Part shown: positions 8,796 through 17,999 of the stretch, one piece after another
Layout of the letters: the number at the start of each line of letters is the position of its first letter
How positions within the stretch are numbered: position 1 is the stretch's first letter
From: Spirochaetales bacterium
GTDB lineage: Bacteria > Spirochaetota > Spirochaetia > DSM-27196 > SLST01
Direction: 5' to 3'
Assembly: GCA_007130265.1 (NCBI GenBank)
Contig: SLST01000114.1
Span: 1 to 44,162, forward strand
DNA length: 44,162 nt
Translations under genes and position numbers: made by a program
The notes under the pieces: generated by a model
Seen by the model: only the letters and a program-made list of their open reading frames with translations
The model's database searches: none
What the model was told of the DNA's origin: nothing

Positions 8796-10538
8796 ATGAC
8801 GCTATCGATCCAAGGCAATGATTTCGTGCGGAACGGCAGGCCCGTCCGGCTGCTCTCCGGAGCTTTGCACTACTTCCGCGTCGTACCCGAGTACTGGCGC
8901 GACCGCCTGATCAAGCTCCGCGAGATGGGGCTCAACACCGTGGAGACCTACGTGCCCTGGAACCTGCACGAGCCGCAGCCGGGCGAGTACTGCTTCACCG
9001 GCGACGTCGACATCGAGCGTTACCTTTCGATCGCGCACGAGGTAGGCCTGATGGCGATCGTGCGGCCGGGGCCCTACATCTGTTCTGAGTGGGACCTGGG
9101 TGGACTCCCCGCCTGGCTGCTCCGCGATCCGGCGATGCGCCTGCGGTGCTGCTACCGGCCGTACCTCGATGCGGTCGACCGTTACTACGACGAGCTCCTG
9201 CGGCGGCTCGTGCCGTTCCAAGCCTCCCGCGGCGGCCCGGTCGTCGCGATGCAGGTGGAGAACGAGTACGGCAGCTACGGAAACGACCGTGCGTACCTCC
9301 GCCATCTTGCCGAGGGCATGCAGCGGCGAGGAGTCGACGCCCTGCTGTTCACGTCCGACGGCCCCACCGAATGGATGCTCGAGGGAGGGACGCTGCCCGG
9401 GGTGTTGAAGACGGCCAACTTCGGCTCACGAACGGACGAGGCGTTCGCGAAGCTTCGCGAACACCAGCCGGACGGTCCGTTGATGTGCGGCGAGTTCTGG
9501 AACGGGTGGTTCGACCACTGGGGCGAGGAGCATCACAGCCGGAGTGCAGACGACGCGGCGCAGGAACTCGAGCGGATGCTCTCGCTCGGCGGGTCGGTCA
9601 ATTTCTACATGTTCCATGGCGGCACCAACTTCGGCTACATGGCCGGGGCCAACCACACCGGCTCACGGTACCAGCCGGACGTGGGGAGCTACGACTACGA
9701 CGCTCCGCTCGACGAGGCAGGCGCGCCCACCGCGAAGTTCCACGCCTTCCGGGAGGTGATCGCGCGATACGTCCACATGCCCGAGCTTCGGCTGCCGCCC
9801 CCAATCCCGCGTCGGTCCTACGGCACCGTCCGCCTCGAATCCTCTGCCCGCGTGTTCGATCAGCTCGACCGTCTGTCCACTCCGATCCGCGAACCTGCTC
9901 CGGTGCCGATGGAGCAGCTCGGGCAGAACTATGGGTTCGTCCTCTACCGGACAACGGTTCGCGGGCCGCGTGAAGCGTTGCCGCTCGTGCTCCAGGACGT
10001 GCACGACCGGGCGCTCGTCTTCGTAGACGGCGAGTACCGGGGCGTCATCGATCGCGACGGCACCGAGCCCGCAGTGGAGCTCGCGTTCGGACCCGGCTCG
10101 TTCCGGCTGGACATTCTTGTGGAGGCGATGGGCCGTGTGAACTACGGACCGCAGCTCCACGACCGGAAGGGCATCACGCACGGCGTTCGCCTGGGCAACC
10201 AGTTCCTGTACGACTGGACCATCTACCCGCTTCCTCTGGATGATCCCGACGATCCGGCCTATGGGCCATGGGCGCCGGCTCATAACGATCCGGCGCTCCA
10301 CCGGGGCAGCTTCACGGTGGACGCTCCGGCCGACACCTTTCTCGCGTTGCCGGGCTGGACGAAGGGCGTTGTCTGGGTCAACGGGTTCAACCTCGGGCGG
10401 TACTGGGACGTTGGTCCTCAGCGCACGCTCTACGTACCGGCGCCCAAGCTCAGGCGGGGAGAGAACCGCATCGTCGTGTTCGAGCTTCATGAGTGCGGTA
10501 CCGACGTCGAGCTGCGGGACAGTCCGGATCTCGGCTGA
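8796..10538 (+). CDS. GH35 beta-galactosidase
   Basis: The protein has 580 residues from ATG 8796, chosen because AAAGGAG precedes it and the family motif starts at once (MTLSIQGNDFVRNGRPVRLL). The earlier start at 8607 in the track lies inside the GH78 gene. Typical GH35 motifs are in order: SGALHYFRVVPEYWRDRL, GLNTVETYVPWNLHEP, RPGPYICSEWDLGGLPAWLL and VENEYGSYG, with the acid/base Glu at about residue 157. CGEFWNGWFDHWG follows, with the nucleophile Glu at about 233, then FYMFHGGTNFGYM. C-terminal beta-sandwiches follow with WVNGFNLGRYWDVGPQRTLYVP. It removes terminal beta-galactose. No signal peptide is seen. Its position between GH78 and a GH95-like gene suggests sequential trimming of a rhamnose/galactose-containing oligosaccharide. 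Confidence 0.95.
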   Translation: MTLSIQGNDFVRNGRPVRLLSGALHYFRVVPEYWRDRLIKLREMGLNTVETYVPWNLHEPQPGEYCFTGDVDIERYLSIAHEVGLMAIVRPGPYICSEWDLGGLPAWLLRDPAMRLRCCYRPYLDAVDRYYDELLRRLVPFQASRGGPVVAMQVENEYGSYGNDRAYLRHLAEGMQRRGVDALLFTSDGPTEWMLEGGTLPGVLKTANFGSRTDEAFAKLREHQPDGPLMCGEFWNGWFDHWGEEHHSRSADDAAQELERMLSLGGSVNFYMFHGGTNFGYMAGANHTGSRYQPDVGSYDYDAPLDEAGAPTAKFHAFREVIARYVHMPELRLPPPIPRRSYGTVRLESSARVFDQLDRLSTPIREPAPVPMEQLGQNYGFVLYRTTVRGPREALPLVLQDVHDRALVFVDGEYRGVIDRDGTEPAVELAFGPGSFRLDILVEAMGRVNYGPQLHDRKGITHGVRLGNQFLYDWTIYPLPLDDPDDPAYGPWAPAHNDPALHRGSFTVDAPADTFLALPGWTKGVVWVNGFNLGRYWDVGPQRTLYVPAPKLRRGENRIVVFELHECGTDVELRDSPDLG

Positions 10539-10578
10539 GCCGGTGTCATCCCGGCATCCGGAAGCACGGAGGTGAGTG

Positions 10579-13140
10579 ATGGTGGAAGAAGACCTGCAGT
10601 CGTCTCGTCGCGATGAAGAGACGGATCACGGGACCGACGTTGCAGCCTACCTTCGCAGGCACGATCTGGTGTTTGAATCGCCACCGACCGAGGGGTGGGA
10701 AGGGCTCCCACTGGGCAACGGCAGGCTTGGCGGTCCTCTCTGGGTCCGCCCCGAAGGCCCGGTCTTCCAGATTAACCATACCGACGCCTATGAACTGCCC
10801 GATCCGGAGCGCCGAGACGAAGGGTGGGCGGTGCTCCGTTCCTGCGGGCGGCTCTTTGTCGAGCACGCCGTCGCCCCGTACGACTGGATTGCGATGAACC
10901 ATTTTGAGGGCCGTCTCGCCTTGGGAACCGCGACCGCGAGCCTGCATGCGCGAACCGCCTTTGGGGACTTTGGCACCACCGCGTACGTTCACGCCGAGCA
11001 TCCCGTTGCCGTCATCGAGCACCGCGCGGCGTACCGCGACGCGGTAGGCGCAACCGGGGCTCCCGTGCGCGTATCGCTCGAGCGATGGGGTAGCCGCGTG
11101 TTTGGCTGGTGGTACAACACGATTCACGCGGGAGCCGGCATGGGGCTCGGTCCGTGCAGGGCGTGGGTGGACGGCAAGGACGCCTGCCTCGAGCTACCAT
11201 TGCGAGGCGTACGCGTTGCCGTGCGCTGCCGGATAGTCGGCGCGAAGGTGGCGGCACGTGTTGTGCACGACCACCGTGTAGAACTGGAAGTGGCCGGCTC
11301 AGCGGTGCAGGATTTCCGGATTCTGCTTGCCTGCCTGACCAGCCACGAATCAGACGATCCAACCGCCGCGGCGCGCGATGCGATCGCGACGGTTGAACGG
11401 ATGCCCGAGGCCTACGACGACCACAGGCGATGGTGGGGTTCATACTGGAACCGCTCCTTCCTCCACGTGAGCGAGGACTACGTCGAGAACCTGTACTACC
11501 TTCACCACTACCTGATGGGTAGCTCGGCGCGAGGGCACTACCCGCCGCTGTTCAACGGAGCGCTCTGGATCTGGAACCGCGACGTTCGCAACTGGGTCAA
11601 CCCGCATCACTGGAATCAGCAGATGGCTCATTGGTGCTTGCCTGCCGCCGACCGTTGCGACCTGCTGGCGCCATACCTTGACACCTATCACCGCCTGATG
11701 CCTCACGGCCGGGCTCTGGCTCAGCGCCGTGGGTTCGGAGGCATGTTATGGAATGAGATGCACGATTTCGCCGGACGGCAACTCGGCGAACAATCTGAGA
11801 ACATGAGAGACAATCTGACCCCGGCCTCGCAGATTGCCCTCTTCTTCTGGTGGCATTACCGGTTCACCGGCGACCGCGAGCGATTACGCATTCAGGGTTA
11901 CCCGTATCTCCGCGATGTTGGCGACTTCTATCTCGATTGGGTTCGCTGGGACGAGGCCAGGGAGGTCTATGAGCTTCCTCTTGCCTGCACGTACGAGGAA
12001 TATGACCGGTTCGAGGAGGGCCGAATCCCCCGTTTCACGGATAGTGTCACGAATCTTGCGATGATCAGGGCGCTGTTCGCCGCACTGCTCGCTGCGTCGG
12101 AGGATCTGGAGATCGACGAGCCGCGCCGCGATCGGTGGCGTCACGTGCTCGACCGTCTCCCTCCCTACGCGCTGAACGACCGTGACACCGAGCGCGGAGT
12201 TACCCTCGGGAGCGGCTTGCTCGACGGCCGCGAGCTTCCGGCGAAGGAGAACCACAACCATGGGCCACTGTTCTGTCCGGTCGTGCCTGCCGGCGACCTC
12301 GGCCTGAAGGACGAGGGGTCCGTCGTTTTTGAGGCTGCATGCAACACCGTCCTGACCTATCCGCCGGCCGCGAACTGCATTACCCCCACCGTAGCAGTCG
12401 CCGCGCGACTCGGCCTCCCCGATGAGGCGCTACGACGAGTCGACGCCATGGTGCGCAACCTTCAGCTCTTCCCGAACGGGCTGTTCTTCAACCTGGACTG
12501 GTGGTTTACTCATTCGCGCTACAGCCCCACGTCTCTCGACGGATGGGCGAACGACCTGTCGTGCGTAACCCACCAGCGCGACTATCTCGACGACCGCGGC
12601 GCCAAATATCGCGGCGTGCACGTCCGTGCCAGCCAGGATGAAGGCGTGCAGGAGCATCACACCGACACGCCGGCCTGGCCGTTCACCCAGCCCGGCTTGG
12701 AGTCGCACGGGCTTCTCGCCTTTGGGCTCCAGGAAATGTTGCTCCAGAGTCACGAGGGCGCGATTCGCGTATTCCCCGCGGTGCCCGACTCATGGGCGGC
12801 CGAGTTCGTGTTACTGGCGGCAGGATGCTTCCGGGTGGAGAGTCGCCGCGAGCCGTTCGGGTTGCCGGTGTACGTCTCGATCACGAGTCTCCACGGCGGG
12901 ACGTGTCGCCTCATCGTGCCGTGGCCGGACGGAGCGCAACTATTCGAGGGCGACGTTGCGGCTTGCCGGGAGGAGGCCGATGGCCGGTCTGTTCTCGTGT
13001 GCGCTTCCCCGGGAGATCGATATCTCTTTGGGCCCGTCGGCTGCGGCAGACCGGACACTGCCTCTCCTCGCGAGATCGTCACGAATGATCGGCCCAAACG
13101 CTACCGCGAAGCTACGATCGGGAAACAACGGAACTACTGA
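10579..13140 (+). CDS. GH95-like (DUF5703-type) predicted glycosidase
   Basis: The protein has about 853 residues. The ribosome site GGAGGTG (10568-10574) is close to both GTG 10576 and ATG 10579; ATG is preferred. The N-terminal GLPLGNGRLGGPLWVRPEG matches the two minus-strand GH95-like proteins. The barrel part differs from the 501-3128 paralogue: instead of SNLNLMYN it has NPHHWNQQMAHW, followed by GGMLWNEMHDF. It is therefore a distinct subgroup and may have another specificity. The C-terminal part ends in a typical glycosidase sandwich (GAIRVFPAVPDSWAAEFVLL). There is no signal peptide. It lies 40 bp downstream of the GH35 gene in the same operon. The substrate is not deducible beyond a fucose-like or galacto-configured terminal sugar by family analogy. 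Confidence 0.85.
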   Translation: MVEEDLQSSRRDEETDHGTDVAAYLRRHDLVFESPPTEGWEGLPLGNGRLGGPLWVRPEGPVFQINHTDAYELPDPERRDEGWAVLRSCGRLFVEHAVAPYDWIAMNHFEGRLALGTATASLHARTAFGDFGTTAYVHAEHPVAVIEHRAAYRDAVGATGAPVRVSLERWGSRVFGWWYNTIHAGAGMGLGPCRAWVDGKDACLELPLRGVRVAVRCRIVGAKVAARVVHDHRVELEVAGSAVQDFRILLACLTSHESDDPTAAARDAIATVERMPEAYDDHRRWWGSYWNRSFLHVSEDYVENLYYLHHYLMGSSARGHYPPLFNGALWIWNRDVRNWVNPHHWNQQMAHWCLPAADRCDLLAPYLDTYHRLMPHGRALAQRRGFGGMLWNEMHDFAGRQLGEQSENMRDNLTPASQIALFFWWHYRFTGDRERLRIQGYPYLRDVGDFYLDWVRWDEAREVYELPLACTYEEYDRFEEGRIPRFTDSVTNLAMIRALFAALLAASEDLEIDEPRRDRWRHVLDRLPPYALNDRDTERGVTLGSGLLDGRELPAKENHNHGPLFCPVVPAGDLGLKDEGSVVFEAACNTVLTYPPAANCITPTVAVAARLGLPDEALRRVDAMVRNLQLFPNGLFFNLDWWFTHSRYSPTSLDGWANDLSCVTHQRDYLDDRGAKYRGVHVRASQDEGVQEHHTDTPAWPFTQPGLESHGLLAFGLQEMLLQSHEGAIRVFPAVPDSWAAEFVLLAAGCFRVESRREPFGLPVYVSITSLHGGTCRLIVPWPDGAQLFEGDVAACREEADGRSVLVCASPGDRYLFGPVGCGRPDTASPREIVTNDRPKRYREATIGKQRNY

Positions 13141-13225
13141 TGCTGCCTGCGGGCGTCGGCCATAGCGCAGAGCTGTGATCCACGGTACACTGCGCACGGA
13201 ACAGCACGGTCACGCCGGAGGTGCG

Positions 13226-14107
13226 ATGATGCGACCGGAGATCCGCAAGCAGGGTACCGTCGATTGCGACATGGTAGAGACGACTCCCGTGGTCCATCGC
13301 GGCGAGCTCTACCGCTTCGAGTACGTTCGGCCGGGATACTGGAACAACGAGACCGGCAACTCCTACTTCAGATTCGTCCACGTGAATAGCGGCCGCCTGT
13401 CGCCACCGTTCGCTCATGGTTATCACCTGGGGAACGTGATGGCCGAGGGCGACACGCTCGTGGTGACCGCGACCGACGTCTGGGACGGCGAACGGATCGA
13501 CCTGTTCATCTCCAGAGACATGGAGCATTGGGAGCGGCGCAGTGCGCTCCACCTTCCGGGCTACGGGTTGTTCAACACGAGCATGTGCAAGGCCCGCGAC
13601 CGGTACGTGCTGATGTTCGAAGTCGGCAAACCTACTGAAGTGGCCGGGGTGCGGTTCACCGCTCGTTTTGCAGAATCTGCCGACCTGCATACCTGGACCC
13701 TCACTCCGCCCGAGTGCGTCTATTCCAGGGACCGGTACACCGCGCCGCACTGCCTGCGGTACCTCGAGCCCTACTTCTACAACTTCTACCTCGAGGCGCT
13801 CCCCGGTCGCTGGGAGCAGTACGTGGTCCGGTCGCGCGATCTGGTCGAGTGGGAGGTGAGTCCCCGCAACCCGGTGCTGGCTTCCGCAGAGGAGGACAGG
13901 AGACTGCTGAACACCTCCCTGCCGCAGGACCTCAAGGACCGGATACGTAGCGCCGAAAACATCAACAACTCGGACATCGACTTCTGCGAGTATGACGGCC
14001 GGCTGGTGATCACCTACTCCTGGGGGAACCAGTCGGGCGTGGAGCATCTCGCGCAGGCCGAGTACGATGGTTCAGAGGCCGATTTCCTGCGCGGCTGGTT
14101 CGACTGA
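13226..14107 (+). CDS. GH43/GH32-like beta-propeller protein
   Basis: The protein has 293-294 residues from the ATG ATG pair at 13226/13229, behind GGAGGTG (13217-13223). The longer start at 13175 has no ribosome site. Propeller repeats carry MVETTPVVHRGELYRFEYVR, ISRDMEHWERR, FNTSMCKARDRYVLMFE, SRDRYTAPHCLRY, VRSRDLVEWEVSP and NNSDIDFCEYDG. The regular S-x-DL-x-W blade motif is characteristic of the five-bladed GH43/GH32/GH130-like superfamily. A paralogue lies at 23168. The catalytic acids cannot be fixed without a structure. No signal peptide is seen. It is the fourth gene of the glycosidase operon. It could be an arabinosidase/xylosidase-like enzyme, a phosphorylase-like enzyme or a non-catalytic binding protein. 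Confidence 0.75.
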   Translation: MMRPEIRKQGTVDCDMVETTPVVHRGELYRFEYVRPGYWNNETGNSYFRFVHVNSGRLSPPFAHGYHLGNVMAEGDTLVVTATDVWDGERIDLFISRDMEHWERRSALHLPGYGLFNTSMCKARDRYVLMFEVGKPTEVAGVRFTARFAESADLHTWTLTPPECVYSRDRYTAPHCLRYLEPYFYNFYLEALPGRWEQYVVRSRDLVEWEVSPRNPVLASAEEDRRLLNTSLPQDLKDRIRSAENINNSDIDFCEYDGRLVITYSWGNQSGVEHLAQAEYDGSEADFLRGWFD

Positions 14108-14183
14108 GTAGACGGGCGTACGGTTGTACCGGATCCGCCACGGGCCCATCATGACTGCGACTCAAGCGTTGCGGGAGGTCACT

Positions 14184-15419
14184 ATGGCAGCTACCAACTA
14201 TCCGATCGGCTTCTGGAACTACGTGAGTGCCGAAAGGCAGGGACCGGAGGCGGTTCGCGACTGGGCCGATTGTGGTATGACGCTGGCGATGGGTCCCGAG
14301 TACTCGCCCGGGTCCGAGGCTGCGCGAGAGAATATGCACGGTATCCTCCAGGAGGCCGCATCCCATGGCATCCGCGTGATCCACTGCCATGCAGACACCA
14401 CGTGGCGCTCCATGACGGCGCACGGCAGGGACGAATACCGTCGGCGGGCGGAGGTGGCCGTGGCGGAGTTCGGGGGCTACGGCTCTCTCATGGGGTTTCA
14501 CGTCGGTGACGAGCCGGACCTGTTCCGGAAGATCGATTACCCGGACGTCGTCGCGAGTTTCCAGGTCCTGAACGAAATCGCTCCTCGCCACCACCACTTC
14601 TCGAATTTCCTGCCCTGGTGGCTTGGGATCGAGCGCGAGATCTACTGTCCGGAGTCCACCTACGAAGAGCACCTGGAGAAGTACGTCACCGAAGGTGGGA
14701 TCCGGCAGCTGTGCTACGACTGCTACGCCCAGATGAAACCGGCTCAACACGGGTGGGATCAGTTCTTCCGCAACCTGCGCTTCTACCGCGAACTCGGCCG
14801 CAGGCTGAACGTGCCCGTCTGGACGACGCTGCTGTCGGCAGGGCATTACGACTACAAGGCCCCGAACGAGCATGAGTACCGGTGGCAGCTTCACGCCGCT
14901 GCGGCTCACGGCATGCAGGGAGTGCTCTGGTTCGTCTTCTACCTTCGCGAGGGCGGTGGAGATTACCACGGAGCGCCCGTGGACGAACACTGGGAACGCA
15001 GCCAGTCGTTTGAGTGGCTGAGCAGGGTCAACCGTACGTTCAACAAGAGCGTCGGTCCGAAGCTGATGGAACTCTCTCATGTCGAGACCAGACACGCAGG
15101 TCGTTCCTTTGGAGGATGGCCGTCACTAGCGGCAGGCGACGACATCGTGCGTGCGGTTTTCGCGCAGACACCGTTTATCTACTCCCGCTTCACCGCGCCG
15201 GGCGGCGTCCCCTATATCCTGTTGATGAATAACTCACCCGATACTGCCACCCATGCCTACTTGCGAATCAGCAGCGCGGTGAAATCGCTGCATCGAGTCG
15301 CCTGGGAGGGCGAGGAGCGAGAGGAGGCATTCGACGCGAGGTACGACGCGTTCTCCGAGTTCGGAAAGTGGTTCATGCCGGCCCAGCTCGAGCTGTACCG
15401 CGTGTCGCTGGTGCGGTGA
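14184..15419 (+). CDS. Predicted TIM-barrel glycosidase-like protein, family not recognised
   Basis: The protein has 411 residues from ATG 14184, behind GGGAGGTC; the upstream ATGs at 14124 and 14151 lack such a site. The sequence is barrel-like. It opens with NYPIGFWNYVSAERQGPEAV, and MGFHVGDEPDL (a strand ending in a DEP motif typical of acid/base placement) is followed by WTTLLSAGHYDYK and GVLWFVFYLREGGG. The last ~100 residues form a small beta domain (GGVPYILLMNNSPDTATHAYL), as in many GH-A clan proteins. There is no signal peptide. It sits between the propeller gene and the broken DUF6259-like gene in the same operon (15-bp gap downstream). The context points to a glycoside hydrolase, but no numbered family is claimed. 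Confidence 0.65.
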   Translation: MAATNYPIGFWNYVSAERQGPEAVRDWADCGMTLAMGPEYSPGSEAARENMHGILQEAASHGIRVIHCHADTTWRSMTAHGRDEYRRRAEVAVAEFGGYGSLMGFHVGDEPDLFRKIDYPDVVASFQVLNEIAPRHHHFSNFLPWWLGIEREIYCPESTYEEHLEKYVTEGGIRQLCYDCYAQMKPAQHGWDQFFRNLRFYRELGRRLNVPVWTTLLSAGHYDYKAPNEHEYRWQLHAAAAHGMQGVLWFVFYLREGGGDYHGAPVDEHWERSQSFEWLSRVNRTFNKSVGPKLMELSHVETRHAGRSFGGWPSLAAGDDIVRAVFAQTPFIYSRFTAPGGVPYILLMNNSPDTATHAYLRISSAVKSLHRVAWEGEEREEAFDARYDAFSEFGKWFMPAQLELYRVSLVR

Positions 15420-15434
15420 GCCCCGGGCGAACGG

Positions 15435-17999
15435 ATGGTCTGCCTCGAGAACAACGATGTGCGGATCGGGTCTGGCGCCGGGACCGGTAGACACAGTAGC
15501 CTGGTGAGCAAGCCGCGAGGGCGCGAGTACGTGACGAACTCGCAGGCGAGCGCGCCGTTCGGTGTCTGGCGCAGTTCCCGCGAGCCGTACCGGTTCGGCT
15601 CGCGGGCCGAAGGCGGAGCCTGCGGCGAGCCTCCGAACCCGACGGCCATCTGAGACGGCTGGATGGTCACCGGTACGCTCGCAGAGATCTCGGCCGACGG
15701 CGACCGTGCGGCCCTGAAATACCGCGTGCCGGCTTCGGCTCTCCTGGCCCGTGTGGCCGTGGAGCTGAACGGCAGGGAATGCCGGTGGACGCTTGCCGTG
15801 GCCAGCGATGGTCCCAACCCGGTTGAGCTGATGGCCGACTTACCGCGCTGGGAAGGGATCAACCTTTGGCGTGACGCGGGCGCCAGCATGGTCGCGATGA
15901 ACCGGGGCGGGTACGTGGGCAGTATCTGGCGCCATCGCGGCGGTCTGTACGGCGATGCGTTTCAGCAGAGCGCCCAGTTCGGGTGTCTGTACGAGCGCTC
16001 GACCGCGGGCTTCCTGGGGTTCTACGTTGACGATCCGGAATTTCGTGCCAAGGAGATCCTCTTCGTCGAACCGGACATCGTTGTCCGATGGTTCCCACAG
16101 GTGGGTCTGGCTCCTGGAGCGTCGGTCGTCTTCCCGACAACCGTGCTCATGCTATACGACGGGTCGTGGCACGAGACTGCGCAGGCGTGCGGCGGATGGT
16201 ATCGTACGATCGTTCATCCGGACTCGGTGCCGGAGCGGGTGCGGTCTTCTGAGTCGGACTCCGGTGCCTGGATGGAGGAGCGCGGCGACGAGTACGAGAC
16301 CCGGCCCGGTCCTGCCGGCGCGGAGATGCCCCCGGCAGCGATGGACTCGTTCGACGACCTACCGACCCACTACCAGCGGACACTCGCGCTTACCATCGAG
16401 TTCGCCTTCCTCTGCCGGCAATCGCGGGTCCCGGCGCTTGGCGACGAGGGGTCGCCGCTTAGTCCGCAGCCCCGCCGCCATACCGACGGCTGGAACGAGA
16501 TCAGAGAGGACCTTGGCGGGACGGCCGCGCTGGCCAGGGGGGGGTAGAGGCCATGCACCGGACGGGTCGGCGGGTGACACTCTACGTGGAAGGGCTCATC
16601 GTGCCGGACGACAGCGAGCTGTTCGAGCAACTACCATCGGCCCGGGACTGGGTTGTCCTCAACGCCGACGGGACAACGAACGGCCTCTACACGAGACAAC
16701 GACTCGTGGACACGGCCACTTTGTGCGGCCTTCCTGTCTGAGAGATAGTTCTCGGCGAAGATCGACGGGGCGATATCGCCGTGAGCCGGATGACGACCCA
16801 TTCGGTTGTAGAACACCTCGATGTGTTCCTGGATAGCCGCCTGGGCCTCGATCCTGGTCCGAAAGCGACGGTGGTAGACCAACTCCTCCTTCAGTGTGCC
16901 CGAGAAACTCTCCACCGGGGCGTTGTCGTAGCACTTGCCCTTGCGCGACATGGAGGGTCTCATCCCCAGCGCCACGACGGCGCGCTGGTAGCTCGTAGCA
17001 CAGTACTGGCTGCCTCTGTAAGAGCGATGGATGCGGCCCGGCTCGGGCCGGCGGCATCGAACCGCCCGATCGAGCGCCGCGTGGGTCAACTCCTTGGTCA
17101 TCCGGCTTGCCATCGGGTATCCGCCGCGATGAGGCGACGCAATCCTGATGCGCTTCTTTCCACCGAGGCGCCGGTCGATCTGAAGCATCGCCATTTCAAC
17201 CGTGCGCTGCACCAGGCATTCCGTATGGAGCTCTCGCGAGCCCTGTGCGAGGCAGCACGGCCGATGCGCGTTGCGCTTCCCGCCTACCGGCTCCACACCG
17301 GAGCAGCCGGCTCGGGTCCTTCGCTTCGGGTCGCGCCGCTCTGGTTGGTGCCCGGAGCCGACGAGTCGCCGTGGCTCGCGGTGTTTGCGGCCGTAGGCCG
17401 GACGATCAACGACCGGCAGATCAGGTCTGATCCATGCGCCACTCCAGATGGTGTCGTGTGCTGGCACGTCGCCGGCGACGACGAGGATGTCGTCATAGGC
17501 GTCCGGCCGGGAGTCACCGACGACGAATCACACCGGCTTCGGGTCTCCCCGGACCAGCAGCCCTCCGCGGTCACCGTCTCGCTCGCCTACCGGCCGAGCG
17601 AGGCGTGGCTTCACGACCTGGATCGTGGCTCGATCCGTTCGCTCGAATGGAACCAGGCGGATGGCGTCGTCGGCTTCCGCGCTGACTCGTGCTGCTTCGT
17701 AGCCGTCTTCCGACGGCGGTCCTGTCCGGTTCCCACCTGGATCGACATGCCGGGAGTGGTCCGTGCCGGTACTCGTGCTACTCTTGATATCTCCGCGATC
17801 GGCCACACCGCACCGGTGTCCGCGACGCTCAGTGTGCCCGGACTTTGTCGCGCGACCCGGCACGAGTTGAACGTTCCCGGAAGCCGTAGGCTGGGTGTCC
17901 CGGCCGGCAGGACACCTGGCTGGTATCGTGCGGAACTTGCCGGGCCCGGGATCTGCAGTTCGGTGCGCCTGTTCATGGTCACCGGACACGGGAAGCGAG
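15435..17999 (+). pseudogene. Wrecked DUF6259-like glycosidase gene (nonsense, frameshift, IS insertion)
   Basis: The pieces line up as one gene. Part 1 (15435-15653, MVCLENNDVRIGSGAGTGRH) ends at TGA and continues in the same frame as part 2 (15663-16547, via DGWMVTGTLAEISADGD). Part 2 ends at TAG just after a run of eight G (16537-16544). The protein resumes in the next frame as part 3 (VEAMHRTGRRVTLYVEGLIV, to about 16706), as if one G were missing. Part 3 is cut by an IS3-family fragment (16707-~17140). Part 4 (from RNPDALLSTEAPVD at about 17145 to SVRLFMVTGHG near 17990) is the C-terminus. Some middle codons are gone. Glycine-, Trp- and Asp-rich beta segments and the YVEG barrel motif suggest the DUF6259 group of barrel glycosidases. 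It is the last gene of the GH78 operon and is non-functional as written. Confidence 0.72.
16707..17140 (-). mobile_element. Truncated IS3-family insertion sequence (transposase OrfB fragment)
   Basis: On the minus strand the 278-residue ORF 16631-17467 contains a clear rve/integrase core fragment: GYPMASRMTKELTHAALDRA, YRGSQYCATSYQRAV, SMSRKGKCYDNAPVESFSGT and HIEVFYNRMGRHPAHG. The D(D)E-region Glu (APVES) is present but the N-terminal part of OrfB and all of OrfA are missing. The left boundary is near TGGACACGGCCACTTTGT (16707), which looks like an IS3-type terminal inverted repeat. The right boundary is about 17140, where the disrupted host gene resumes. About two bases are out of frame just before GYPMA. 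The rest of the ORF on either side is antisense host sequence. The element is dead. Confidence 0.78.

Noticed and set aside
13112-15095. Minus-strand ORFs of 311 and 361 residues
   Set aside because: Both are antisense to the propeller and TIM-barrel genes and resemble no family.
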